DNA of 64,000 bases from Mesorhizobium sp. L2C084A000 (GTDB lineage: Bacteria; Pseudomonadota; Alphaproteobacteria; Rhizobiales; Rhizobiaceae), in contig NZ_AYWX01000005.1 of assembly GCF_000502875.1 (NCBI RefSeq), positions 44,192-108,191 on the forward strand. The letters run 5' to 3'. The notes below the pieces were generated by a model that saw only the letters and a list, made by a program, of their open reading frames with translations, was not told the DNA's origin and searched no databases. Of this stretch, positions 26,130 to 33,988 are shown piece by piece. The position numbers and the translations under genes were made by a program. The first letter of the stretch is position 1. The number at the start of each line of letters is the position of its first letter.

Positions 26130-27053
26130 GTGTCGTCAGAGCAAATCATTCCTGGCGACCGAGAGTTGGGGAAGCCGGAATTGGACGTAGCTTTGGCCAA
26201 GCCGCAGGTCAGCGGCTTCTATGACAAGCCGACCGGGGCCATCCAGTATGTCGTCGCCGACCAGGCGGCGAAGCGATGCGCCATCATCGATCCGATCCTT
26301 GATTTCGACGAGAAATCCGGTGCTACGGCAACGACGAATGCCGATGTCCTGCTCGACTTCATCAGCGAGCAGGGACTGAGCGTCGAATGGATCCTCGACA
26401 CCCATCCGCATGCCGACCATTTCTCGGCGGCACACTATCTGAGGGAGAAGACCGGCGCGCCGACGGCGATCGGCGACAGGGTCGTCGACGTTCAGAATTT
26501 GTGGAAAGCGATCTACAACTGGCCGGATTTTCCCGCCGACGGTTCGCAGTGGGACAGGCTGTTTGGTGAAGGCGAAACCTTCCAGGTGGGTACCCTTCCG
26601 GTCAAGGTGCTGTTCTCGCCCGGCCATACGCTGGCCTCGATCACCTATCTGATCGGCGATGCCGCCTTCATCCACGACACGCTGTTCATGCCCGACAGCG
26701 GCACGGCGCGGACGGACTTTCCCGGCGGCAGTGCCGCGCGGCTCTGGCGCTCGATCCAGGACATTCTGGCGTTGCCGGACGAGACGCGGGTGTTCGTCGG
26801 CCATGACTATCAGGCCGGCGGCCGCGAGCCTTTGTGGGAGAGCACGGTCGCCATACAGAAGGCTACCAACATCCATCTCGTCGCCGCGCGCAGCGAGGCC
26901 GAGTTCGTCGCCTTGCGCGAGGCGCGCGACAGGACGCTGCCGATGCCAAGGCTGATCCTGCATGCGCTGCAGGTCAACATGAATGGCGGACGGCTGCCGG
27001 AACCGGAAGCCAATGGCCGGCGGTACCTGAAGTTTCCGCTGGATGGGCTTTGA
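26130..27053 (+). CDS. Metallo-beta-lactamase-fold hydrolase, persulfide dioxygenase-like
   Basis: Up to 307 residues. The metal motif is LDTHPHADHFSAA (HxHxDH), with further ligands at SPGHTLASITYLIG, DTLFMPDSGTARTDFPGG and GHDYQAGGRE. This sequence type (ADQAAKRCAIIDPILDFDEKSG) matches the ETHE1/BigR-associated branch, which oxidises glutathione persulfide. The start is uncertain: the GTG at 26130 gives the longest form but overlaps an inverted repeat; a TTG at 26181, preceded by GGGGAAG, would remove 17 poorly conserved residues. Confidence 0.88.
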   Translation: MSSEQIIPGDRELGKPELDVALAKPQVSGFYDKPTGAIQYVVADQAAKRCAIIDPILDFDEKSGATATTNADVLLDFISEQGLSVEWILDTHPHADHFSAAHYLREKTGAPTAIGDRVVDVQNLWKAIYNWPDFPADGSQWDRLFGEGETFQVGTLPVKVLFSPGHTLASITYLIGDAAFIHDTLFMPDSGTARTDFPGGSAARLWRSIQDILALPDETRVFVGHDYQAGGREPLWESTVAIQKATNIHLVAARSEAEFVALREARDRTLPMPRLILHALQVNMNGGRLPEPEANGRRYLKFPLDGL

Positions 27054-27059
27054 GGGGCT

Positions 27060-27278
27060 GTTGGCGAAGTTGCCAATCTCCCCCCTTGCGGGGGAGATGC
27101 CCGGCAGGGCAGAGGGGGGTGCTGTCCCGCCAACCTGTCAGCTAATTGTGGTTGTGCCTTCAGTCTTTCGGTTGGGTGACTGACGCCGAAAAGTAGCGAT
27201 CCTTCACACCCCCCTCTGTCCTGCTGGACATCTCCCCCGCAAGGGGGGAGATCGGATGTCGCCTCCGCTTTCGCCAAC
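27060..27278. repeat. Large inverted-repeat intergenic element
   Basis: Two 45-base arms (27076-27120 and 27208-27252) are inverted copies, matching at 42 of 45 positions. Each arm itself contains a hairpin (CTCCCCC..GGGGGAG). Outer ends GTTGGCGAA (27060-27068) and TTCGCCAAC (27270-27278) are also inverted. No ORF is inside. The layout resembles a non-autonomous palindromic element of the type scattered through Mesorhizobium genomes. It fills most of the gap between the hydrolase and rpoH. Confidence 0.75.
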
Positions 27279-27297
27279 CACCATTGCAGTCCGCTAC

Positions 27298-27331
27298 AAA
27301 AAAGGCGGCGCCAGTTTTCTGACGCCGCCTT
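27298..27331 (-). terminator. Rho-independent terminator after rpoH
   Basis: Minus-strand stem AAGGCGGCG/CGCCGCCTT with a 12-base loop, followed by a run of Ts. It lies 24 bases past the rpoH stop. Confidence 0.85.
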
Positions 27332-27354
27332 GATTTTTGTAACCGAAGCTAACC

Positions 27355-28266
27355 TTACGCCGCCGGCTGTGCCTCGATGGTGCGCAGCGCCTGGGTCTGG
27401 CGCTTGGCGGCGGCCTTGACCGCGTCCTGCACCTTCTCGAAGGCGCGCACCTCGATCTGGCGCACGCGCTCGCGGCTGATGTCGAACTCGGACGACAGCT
27501 CTTCCAGCGTCAGCGGCTCCTCGGCGAGGCGACGGGCCTCGAAGATGCGCCGCTCGCGCTCGTTAAGCACGGCAAGAGCGCCCGACAGCATGCCGCGCCG
27601 GTTTTCCAGCTCGTCCTGCTCGATTAGCATCTCTTCCTGGCTTTCGTGGTCGTCGACCAGCCAGTCCTGCCATTCGCCGGATTCGCCTTCGCTCGCCCGG
27701 ATCGGGGCGTTGAGCGAGGCGTCGCCGGACAGGCGGCGGTTCATCGACACCACTTCGGCTTCGGAAACGTTCAGCCTGGTGGCGATCTCGGCGATCTGGT
27801 CGGGCTTCAAGTCGCCATCGTCGAGCGCCTGGATCTTGCCCTTCACCTTGCGCAGGTTGAAGAACAGGCGCTTCTGGTTGGCGGTCGTGCCCATCTTGAC
27901 CAGGCTCCACGAGCGCAGGATGTACTCCTGGATCGAGGCCTTGATCCACCACATGGCGTAGGTCGCGAGGCGGAAGCCCCGCTCGGGTTCGAATTTCTTG
28001 ACGGCCTGCATCAGGCCGACATTGCCTTCCGAGATCACTTCGCCGATCGGCAGGCCATAGCCGCGATAGCCCATGGCGATCTTGGCGACGAGCCTGAGGT
28101 GGCTGGTGACGAGCTTGTGCGCAGCGGAGGTGTCTTCATGCTCGGCGTAACGCTTGGCGAGCATGTACTCTTCCTGCGGCTGCAGCATGGGAAAGCGACG
28201 GATTTCTTCCAGGTAGCGGCTGAGGCCGCCTTCGCCGGAAACGATACTGGGTAATGACTGGGCCAT
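27355..28266 (-). CDS. rpoH: RNA polymerase heat-shock sigma factor RpoH
   Basis: 303 residues of the sigma-32 family, which directs transcription of chaperones and proteases. Region 2 is clear (HKLVTSHLRLVAKIAMGYRGYGLPIGEVISEGNVGLMQAVKKFEPERGFRLATYAMWWIKASIQEYI), including the QEYILRSWSLVK region 2.4 typical of RpoH. The RpoH box NQKRLFFNLRKVKGKIQ follows, then region 4 (ERRIFEARRLAEEPLTLEELSSEFDISRERVRQIE). A second rpoH paralogue, frequent in rhizobia, is not in this window. It lies downstream of rluD on the same strand. Confidence 0.97.
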   Translation of the reverse strand: MAQSLPSIVSGEGGLSRYLEEIRRFPMLQPQEEYMLAKRYAEHEDTSAAHKLVTSHLRLVAKIAMGYRGYGLPIGEVISEGNVGLMQAVKKFEPERGFRLATYAMWWIKASIQEYILRSWSLVKMGTTANQKRLFFNLRKVKGKIQALDDGDLKPDQIAEIATRLNVSEAEVVSMNRRLSGDASLNAPIRASEGESGEWQDWLVDDHESQEEMLIEQDELENRRGMLSGALAVLNERERRIFEARRLAEEPLTLEELSSEFDISRERVRQIEVRAFEKVQDAVKAAAKRQTQALRTIEAQPAA

Positions 28267-28456
28267 GATAGCGCCCCCTCTCTATTGGAGTGATGCCCCC
28301 GAAACGCGGCGGGCATGTGACGCGAGCACCAAAAGGCTCGCCCGCGACATCAGATCTTATACAGGAACAAAACCAGAAAAGACAGGCATTTGTTCAACAC
28401 GAAACAGTGTGTCACGTTGAAGTGAACAATGCCGCTCAGGTTTTTCTGTGGCAGGT

Positions 28457-29506
28457 TCAGAGCTTGCGGAAACCGCTTACGAGTTCCTCCATGTCCCCCG
28501 GTATAGGCGCTTCGAACCTCACCGTTAGATGGGTAGTGGGATGGCGAAATGCAAGGAGCCAGGCATGCAAAGCCTGCCGGGGAAATGCCTTGACCTGGCT
28601 TTTCAGCGGTTCGGGCAGCCGGTTGGCCTTGGTGCGAAAGGCCATCCCGTAGTCGGGATCGCCGACCACGGGATGGCCGATATGCGCCATGTGGACGCGG
28701 ATCTGGTGGGTGCGGCCAGTTTCCAGCCGGCATTCGACCAGGCTGGCCGTGGCGAACTCCTGTTGGTTCTCGCCGAAGCGCTCCTGCACGGCGAAGTGGG
28801 TGACCGCATGGCGGGCGTCGTCGCGTCCTTCCGGCACCACGGCACGGCGCACGCGGTCGGCGGCGCGGCCGAGCGGCGCGTCGACCCTTCCGGTCGGCCT
28901 CTGCGGTATGCCCCAGACCAGCGCCAGATAGGCGCGCTCCAAGTCGCCGGTCAGGCCGTGATCGGCGAAGGCTTCGGACAGCGACTTGTGGGCGCGGTCG
29001 GTCTTGGCCACCACCATGACGCCACTGGTCTCCTTGTCGAGACGGTGGACGATGCCCGGCCGGCGCACGCCGCCGATGCCGGAAAGACTGTCGCCGCAGT
29101 GATGGATCAGCGCGTTGACCAGCGTGCCGGTCCAGTTGCCGGCACCGGGATGAACGACAAGCCCCGCCGGCTTGTTGATGACGATCAGCTCATCGTCCTC
29201 ATAGAGCACATCGAGCGCGATGTTCTCGCCTTGTGGCGCCGCCGGCTCGGGCTCCGGCATGACAACCGACACGCTTTCGCCTGGCGTCATCTTGCGCTTG
29301 GTCTCGTCGATCGGCTTGCCGTCGACTGAGACCGCGCCCTGCCTGATCAGCATCTGCACGCGGCTGCGCGACATGTCCGGACCGAGGCTCGCCGCAAGCC
29401 ACTGATCGAGGCGCAGGCCGGCCGCATCCGCGCCCGCCACCAGCACAGTGGGCTGCATGAATTGGTGCTCTATCAATTCAGGGGTCTCTTCGCTATGAGC
29501 GCTCAT
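28457..29506 (-). CDS. rluD: RluA-family 23S rRNA pseudouridine synthase (RluD-like)
   Basis: 349 residues. An S4 RNA-binding domain (RLDQWLAASLGPDMSRSRVQMLIRQGAVSVDG) is followed by the RluA-type catalytic domain with VHRLDKETSGVMVVAKT (catalytic aspartate in HRLDK) and the RTHQIRVHMAHIGHPVVGDPDYG block. It converts uridine to pseudouridine in 23S rRNA. RluD specificity is inferred from length, S4 domain and position next to rpoH, as in other alphaproteobacteria. An internal start at MQPTVLVAG, 16 codons down, is also possible. Confidence 0.9.
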   Translation of the reverse strand: MSAHSEETPELIEHQFMQPTVLVAGADAAGLRLDQWLAASLGPDMSRSRVQMLIRQGAVSVDGKPIDETKRKMTPGESVSVVMPEPEPAAPQGENIALDVLYEDDELIVINKPAGLVVHPGAGNWTGTLVNALIHHCGDSLSGIGGVRRPGIVHRLDKETSGVMVVAKTDRAHKSLSEAFADHGLTGDLERAYLALVWGIPQRPTGRVDAPLGRAADRVRRAVVPEGRDDARHAVTHFAVQERFGENQQEFATASLVECRLETGRTHQIRVHMAHIGHPVVGDPDYGMAFRTKANRLPEPLKSQVKAFPRQALHAWLLAFRHPTTHLTVRFEAPIPGDMEELVSGFRKL

Positions 29507-29532
29507 TGAAAAACCGTTCCGGATTGTTTGTC

Positions 29533-29916
29533 ATGGCCACCCCAATTGCCGAGGAAGACCAGGAAAAGCCGCTCGACCCCGAGGTCGAAAAGGTGCGCAA
29601 GAAACTCGTCCGGTTCGTCGGGATCAATCTCGGCCTGCTGTTCCTCGCCCTTATGGTGGTGATCGGCGCCCTTGTCTACAAAGCGCGCAATGCGCCGCCG
29701 ACGAACCCGCCGTTGGCCGGCGACATCCAGACACCTGCTGGCGAACCGGTCAGCGGCGATATCGTGCTGCCGGTCGGCGCCAAGGTGGTCAGCCAGTCGC
29801 TGTCCGGCAATCGGGTCTCGATCGACGCCGAGCTTGCCGACGGCAGCCGCACGATCTTCGTCTACGACATCACGGAGCGACGCCTGATCGGCCGCTTTGC
29901 GATCCGCAACAAGTGA
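29533..29916 (+). CDS. DUF6476-type single-pass membrane protein
   Basis: 127 residues with an acidic N-terminal stretch, then one membrane helix (about residues 28-49, VGINLGLLFLALMVVIGALVYKA) and a small periplasmic beta-rich domain (VSGDIVLPVGAKVVSQSLSGNRVSIDAELADGSRTIFVYD). It matches a family found beside rluD in rhizobia, function unknown. It is divergent from rluD, with start codons 27 bases apart, so their promoters overlap each other's genes. The ATG at 29533 is chosen over an in-frame TTG at 29506. Confidence 0.82.
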   Translation: MATPIAEEDQEKPLDPEVEKVRKKLVRFVGINLGLLFLALMVVIGALVYKARNAPPTNPPLAGDIQTPAGEPVSGDIVLPVGAKVVSQSLSGNRVSIDAELADGSRTIFVYDITERRLIGRFAIRNK

Positions 29917-29964
29917 CCGAGCTGCAACGATGAACGGCAGCAGGCCAATGAGCAAGCCTCAGGG

Positions 29965-30372
29965 ATGAGCGGGTTCGCCGAGCATCGTCGCGTCGCCACG
30001 GTCGCCCTGGTCGTCGCCAACTATGACGAGGCGATCGCCTGGTATGTCGAGAGGCTGGGGTTCCTGCTCGTCGAAAATGTCGATCTCGGCGGCGGCAAGC
30101 GCTGGGTCACAGTGGCGCCGGCCAACGGGCAGGGCGCCAGGCTGCTTCTGGCCGAGGCTTCCGACGAGGCACAGAGCAAAAGCATCGGCAACCAGACCGG
30201 CGGGCGTGTCTTCCTGTTCCTGGAAACCGACGACTTCGCCCGCGACCACGCGGCGATGCTGGAGAAGGGCGTCGAATTCCGCGAAGCACCGCGCTTCGAG
30301 CCCTATGGCACGGTGGCTGTTTTCGCCGATCTGCATGGCAATCTCTGGGATCTGATCGAGCCGAAACGATAG
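29965..30372 (+). CDS. VOC (glyoxalase/bleomycin-resistance fold) protein
   Basis: 135 residues, one vicinal oxygen chelate domain pair. It begins HRRVATVALVVANYDEAIAWYVERLGF, typical of VOC repeats, and continues KRWVTVAPANGQGARLLLAEA, then RVFLFLETDDFARDHAAMLEKGVEF and PYGTVAVFADLHGNLWDLIEP. The final glutamate is a metal ligand. Relatives include lactoylglutathione lyase-like and resistance proteins; the substrate is unknown. It follows the DUF6476 gene by 48 bases. Confidence 0.88.
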   Translation: MSGFAEHRRVATVALVVANYDEAIAWYVERLGFLLVENVDLGGGKRWVTVAPANGQGARLLLAEASDEAQSKSIGNQTGGRVFLFLETDDFARDHAAMLEKGVEFREAPRFEPYGTVAVFADLHGNLWDLIEPKR

Positions 30373-30462
30373 GCTGACGGCCGGCTTTTCCTCGGCAAGG
30401 GAAAGCGGCCTAACCCCAGTTGCTTTTTCCCAGCGCTCAGCCTATATCGCCGGTTCTTGAAC

Positions 30463-30537
30463 GCGCCCATCGTCTAGCGGTCAGGACACCGCCCTCTCAC
30501 GGCGGGAACAGGGGTTCGATTCCCCTTGGGCGTACCA
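30463..30537 (+). tRNA. tRNA-Glu (anticodon CUC)
   Basis: A 75-base cloverleaf with the 3' CCA encoded (30535-30537). Acceptor arms are GCGCCCA and TGGGCGT (a G-U first pair). The anticodon stem CCGCC/GGCGG encloses loop CTCTCAC with anticodon CTC, reading GAG glutamate codons. The T arm has the GGTTCGATTCC pattern. It lies between a VOC gene and the Flp pilin gene. Confidence 0.96.
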
Positions 30538-30784
30538 AGTTTTCCGACAAATTACAGGATGCCGTCGATTTCGTTTCTGAAGTCGGCGACCGTCGATACT
30601 GCGGCGTTCGGAAAACCCGCTCTGCACAGGTAGCCGCAATCTTGAAGATCCCAGTGGCACCAACCACTCCGGCCTTCATTTCAGTCGTCTGGCAAATGTT
30701 AACGGACCCGAAACCGAGAACCTTAACGCCCCGCAGCTCACGGCGATATATTAGTTGTCGCTTTGGTATCTGCAGGAGGTTGAG

Positions 30785-30961
30785 ATGCAGAAAATAGCCT
30801 ATCGTTTCGCTTGGGACGAGCCTGGCGCGACCGCGATCGAGTATGGCTTGATCGCGGCTCTTATCGCGCTGGCAATCATCACCGGCGCCGGGGCGCTTGG
30901 CAATTCGCTCAACGGGATATTCACGAACGTCGGCACTACGGTCAACAGCAGCGGCTCGTAA
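30785..30961 (+). CDS. Flp/Fap-type IVb pilin
   Basis: 58 residues of the Flp pilin family, the major subunit of tad-type adhesive pili. The prepilin processing site is in DEPGATAIEYGLIAALIAL, where cleavage falls before the hydrophobic helix and the glutamate-tyrosine pair is conserved. GCAGGAGGTTGAG precedes the ATG. No tad/cpa assembly genes are nearby, so it is an orphan pilin gene. Two TTAAC motifs upstream (30699-30703 and 30723-30727) could be CtrA half-sites; pilin genes are CtrA targets in Caulobacter. Confidence 0.9.
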   Translation: MQKIAYRFAWDEPGATAIEYGLIAALIALAIITGAGALGNSLNGIFTNVGTTVNSSGS

Positions 30962-31233
30962 GTCGGTACATCAATTCGGTCGCCACCGGCCGGATTCGTC
31001 GATCTCAGCCTCCAAGAGCGTAGCGCGTACGTGCTTCCGATGTCGGGCATCGGGAGTGCGGACGGCGCTCTCAATCAGTCGGCTTTTTCCCGTTGCGTCG
31101 CCGCGTCGTCGCTTCTGGCGCCGCGAGGCTGTTTGCATTAGCATCACGTCACGGATCCTGAGATACGGCTCCAGCGGCGCGCAGAACGCCGCGCTGCCCG
31201 GACGGCCAGTTGATGCCGTGGGGAGGAAGGCCA

Positions 31234-31815
31234 ATGCAGAAGCTGCAATCGCAGGGCGTCCATCACATCACGCTGGTCGGCGCCGGGCGCCAGACCTCTA
31301 TCGATTTCTGGGAAGGCGTGCTCGGCATGCCGTTCATCTTCGAACAGCCCAATCTCGACAAGCCGAGGGAAAGCCACCTCTATTTCGATCCTGGCGACGG
31401 CCGGCTGGTCACCATCTTCACCGACGAGAGCCGCACACCAGAGAAGCGGCGCACGCCGACCGATCCGGGCTGTGTCCACCACATTGCCTTTTCGGTGTCG
31501 CGCGTCACCTTCCTGCAGGCGGTCGCCCGGCTTGACGAGCGCGGCATCAAGCACAGCGGCGTGAAGGATCGCGGTTTCATGGATTCGATCTATTTCGAGG
31601 ATCCGCTCGGCCTGCTGGTCGAGTTGGCGTCCTACCGCTTCGAACCGCCAGCGGGCTTCACCCATGCCGATGTGCTGATGGAAGCGCACAGGCTGCGGGT
31701 CGTGCGCGGCGACTACAACATCGCCGAAGTGCATCTCGCCGATGCGATCCAGGCGCTTGTCGAGCGTTTCCGCGCAACCTTGTCGGAGGACCGGGCAGCG
31801 AAGAACCCATACTGA
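31234..31815 (+). CDS. VOC-family dioxygenase-like protein
   Basis: 193 residues. A VOC fold with GVHHITLVGAGRQTSIDFWEGVLGM, CVHHIAFSVSRVTFLQAV and SIYFEDPLGLLVELASYRFEPP. The histidines in VHHIT and VHHIAF and the glutamate in LLVELA are likely metal ligands, as in extradiol dioxygenases and related lyases. The C-terminal 40 residues extend beyond the fold. AGGGAGGAAGGCCA precedes the ATG at 31234. It is followed 22 bases later by the tailed GST gene, likely as an operon. Confidence 0.88.
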   Translation: MQKLQSQGVHHITLVGAGRQTSIDFWEGVLGMPFIFEQPNLDKPRESHLYFDPGDGRLVTIFTDESRTPEKRRTPTDPGCVHHIAFSVSRVTFLQAVARLDERGIKHSGVKDRGFMDSIYFEDPLGLLVELASYRFEPPAGFTHADVLMEAHRLRVVRGDYNIAEVHLADAIQALVERFRATLSEDRAAKNPY

Positions 31816-31837
31816 ACAGACCAGAGGGAGGAATAAG

Positions 31838-32695
31838 ATGGCCAAGACAGCGACGAAGACTGCCGGGGAATCCGCGGCCAAAGCTGCCGCCAAGCCGGCG
31901 GCGAAAGCTGCGGCAAAGCCAAAAGCCAAGGCGGCCGCCAGGCCTGCGGTGAAGGCGACGGGAAAAGCCGCGCCCGGGGCCAAGGCCAAGTCGGCCAAGA
32001 AGCCGGCGCTGAAGCTCAGCATGCTGAAGCCCAGCGTCAACAACATGACCGTGCGAGTGTTTGCGCGCGCGGCCGGTTTCGACCATGCCGAGACCGATGC
32101 CTGGGGCCACACCCGTTCGCCGGAGTTCATGGCGCGAAACCCGGCCCATTTGACACCGATGATCGAGGACAACAGCCTCCCCAGAGGCGTGCTGTGGGAA
32201 AGCTGCGCCATCATGCAGTATCTCGCCAACAAGCACGGGCTGGAGAAATTCTATCCGAAGGCGCCGGCCAAGCGGGCGATGGTCGACAGTGCCATGTTCT
32301 ACCTGATCGGTACGCTCTACCCCTATGTGGCGCGCGCCACCTATCCGGCGCTCGGCTTCCCTCATTATGCCGGCGAGGTCGGCCACAGCGACGCGCACCC
32401 CGACAGGAAGTCGGAGGCCCAGAAGGCGGCGATGGCCGCGATCGCCGAGCCGCTGGAGGTCTTCCACAGCTTCTTCAGGGACGGCAAGCCGTTCATCGGC
32501 GGCAAGCATCCTTCGATCGCCGATATCCGGCTGGCGGCGACGCTCGAATTCCTGGCCGTCGTCGACTATTCCCTGCCCCGATGGGCGAAGGACTATGTGG
32601 CGGCGATCGAGAAGACGCTCGGCAAGGCCTATAGCGAGCCGGCCGGCGACGTGCGCGGCTATATCGCGCATGTGAAGTCGCAGGCCAAGGCCTGA
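31838..32695 (+). CDS. GST-like protein with lysine/alanine-rich N-terminal tail
   Basis: 285 residues. The first ~65 residues consist almost only of Ala, Lys, Pro, Gly, Thr and Ser in repeats such as AAKPAAKAAAKPKAKAA, like the tails of AlgP, PhaF and histone H1-like proteins. After about residue 65 comes a GST-like domain: SVNNMTVRVFARAAGFDHAE, NPAHLTPMIEDNSLPRGVLWESCAIMQYLANKHG, and the helical half with IGGKHPSIADIRLAATLEFLAV. The tail may bind nucleic acid or another polyanion. AGGGAGGAATAAG precedes the ATG. Confidence 0.85.
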   Translation: MAKTATKTAGESAAKAAAKPAAKAAAKPKAKAAARPAVKATGKAAPGAKAKSAKKPALKLSMLKPSVNNMTVRVFARAAGFDHAETDAWGHTRSPEFMARNPAHLTPMIEDNSLPRGVLWESCAIMQYLANKHGLEKFYPKAPAKRAMVDSAMFYLIGTLYPYVARATYPALGFPHYAGEVGHSDAHPDRKSEAQKAAMAAIAEPLEVFHSFFRDGKPFIGGKHPSIADIRLAATLEFLAVVDYSLPRWAKDYVAAIEKTLGKAYSEPAGDVRGYIAHVKSQAKA

Positions 32696-32697
32696 GG

Positions 32698-32713
32698 TTA
32701 AGGATGCGTTAAC
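32698..32713 (+). promoter_or_regulatory. CtrA-type box after the tailed GST gene
   Basis: TTAA-N7-TTAAC, the full CtrA consensus, starts 2 bases past the GST stop. It precedes a terminator-ended non-coding stretch, not an ORF. No clear -10 was found at the expected distance. Confidence 0.45.
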
Positions 32714-32820
32714 CAAAGCCCTGTCTACTGCGGGGCAATTCGCTTTCGGCCCGCGACCACGGATGTACTGGCGCAGAACGTCGTAGCGATAGGAAAGGTC
32801 GGCGCAATGCCGGCCTTTTT
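32714..32820 (+). ncRNA. Candidate small RNA downstream of a CtrA-type box
   Basis: About 107 bases with no ORF, ending in a strong intrinsic terminator (AAAGGTCGGC/GCCGGCCTTT at 32794-32818 with a T-run). Within it GCGGG/CCCGC can pair. The terminator might instead end the GST operon, which stops at 32695. The rest of the gap up to 33085 holds the dispersed repeat and nothing else that was recognised. Confidence 0.35.
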
Positions 32821-32869
32821 GCTTTCGCACGCGGTCTCTTTGTTCAACGCAATTCCGAAGGGAAGCGCC

Positions 32870-32919
32870 ATGCGCTTTCCCCGGGAAAACCGTTTCACAC
32901 TTTTCCTGGAATTGCTCTA
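32870..32919. repeat. Dispersed 50-base intergenic repeat, copy 2
   Basis: Matches 9139-9188 without gaps, sharing GGAAAACCGTTTCAC, CTTTTCC and GGAATTGCTCTA. Both lie between genes and next to candidate terminated RNAs. Confidence 0.65.
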
Positions 32920-33085
32920 TCGCCGGGCGCGATCGAGCAGTGATCAGGCCACGCAAGCCTCGGCCGCTGTCGCTTTTTTGGCGTCAACTTTTGCGGAGAG
33001 ATATTGTCATCGCCGGCGTTGACCCTACCATCCATTTCGGCAGTCCGGCATGGATTGTCGGTCAGGCGCGAAATGAGGGCTGGCG

Positions 33086-33447
33086 ATGAAAAGCGTTGCG
33101 AAGCGGGTTGCGGTTGTGGGTGTGATGCTGGCGAGTGCTGTTCATCCTTCAAATGCGGCTGAACTGAACACAATGAACGATGTCGGCACCGCCATTCAGG
33201 CATGCTGGACACCGCCGGCGGATGCCGGAACCGCCACTTGAGCTTCAGCTTCAAGCGGGACGGCACGCTAATCGGCCCACCGAGGCCGACAGCCATCAAG
33301 GTGGAAGGCGATGCCAAGGCGAAGAAATTGTTTGTCGACGCCGCAACAACCGCCTTGCAGAATTGTCTGCCCCTGACCTTCTCAGCGAAGCTGGCGCAAG
33401 GGATCGCCGGCAACGTGTTCACATTGCAATTCGCTTCTCCAAAATAG
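33086..33447 (+). pseudogene. Small TonB-like periplasmic protein gene broken by a frameshift
   Basis: The frame from the ATG at 33086 gives a signal peptide (MKSVAKRVAVVGVMLASAVH, then PSNAAE) and AIQACWTPPADAG, then stops at TGA 33239-33241. The neighbouring frame continues it (RHLSFSFKRDGTLIGPPRPT to LQFASPK, stop 33447). The joined protein of about 120 residues resembles a TonB/TolA C-terminal-like domain with the W.PP motif and two cysteines. One extra A in GGAACC at about 33227 would restore the frame. Real loss and sequence error are both possible. Confidence 0.75.
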
Positions 33448-33457
33448 GCGCTGCCGC

Positions 33458-33670
33458 TCAGTGGTGACTGCGCCTTGCCTCGGCATGCCGGGCAAGATCG
33501 GGCGTCTCGAAGACGTAGTCGCTCCAGGCTGATTCAGGAACCTGGCCGGCCAGATAGCATTCCAGCAACAGGCTCTGCTCGGGATTGAGTGGCCTTGGCG
33601 CGCGCTGGTCCAGCCCCAGCGAGTGAAACAGGTTTCTTGTCAGGTCCGAGACGGTGAAGTGGATCGACAT
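33458..33670 (-). CDS. Small hypothetical protein
   Basis: 70 residues from the ATG at 33670, which has GGGAG eight bases upstream. Sequence: MSIHFTVSDLTRNLFHSLGL, then DQRAPRPLNPEQSLLLECYLAGQVPESAW and a His/Arg-rich end. It is soluble and acidic-to-neutral, and no domain was recognised. It is convergent with the broken TonB-like gene. A CGTT with GAAAC 17 bases away lies upstream (33694-33719), one mismatch from an EcfG promoter, so stress control is possible but weakly supported. Confidence 0.6.
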   Translation of the reverse strand: MSIHFTVSDLTRNLFHSLGLDQRAPRPLNPEQSLLLECYLAGQVPESAWSDYVFETPDLARHAEARRSHH

Positions 33671-33988
33671 CTGCAATCTCCCTTTGGTCCTTCAACGCGG
33701 AAGGCCCGGCAAAGGTTTCGAACGCCTGGCGATAATGGCGCATTGATCTCGGTCCGTTGCGTTGCAAATCCTCGGCCACGGTCAGGCTTGCGCTTTCTTT
33801 CGAGGTTCGTCTCAATCTTGAAATAAAAATGTAATATCGAATTTACATGAGGTAACGTAGTACAATAGACAATAGGTTCTTCAGGTTGAAACTCTTTAGA
33901 TTATTAGAAATTACTCATGTAGCTGAAGCTTGCTGAAGTCATGGGCTCTAAATTCCAGGTTCTCCGCAAAAAGGACCAAGTTGTCCCG
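33671..33988. other. AT-rich intergenic stretch
   Basis: No gene is seen. The part from about 33815 to 33925 is markedly AT-rich compared with the rest of the window and probably holds the promoters of the flanking genes. No defined site was identified. Confidence 0.5.
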
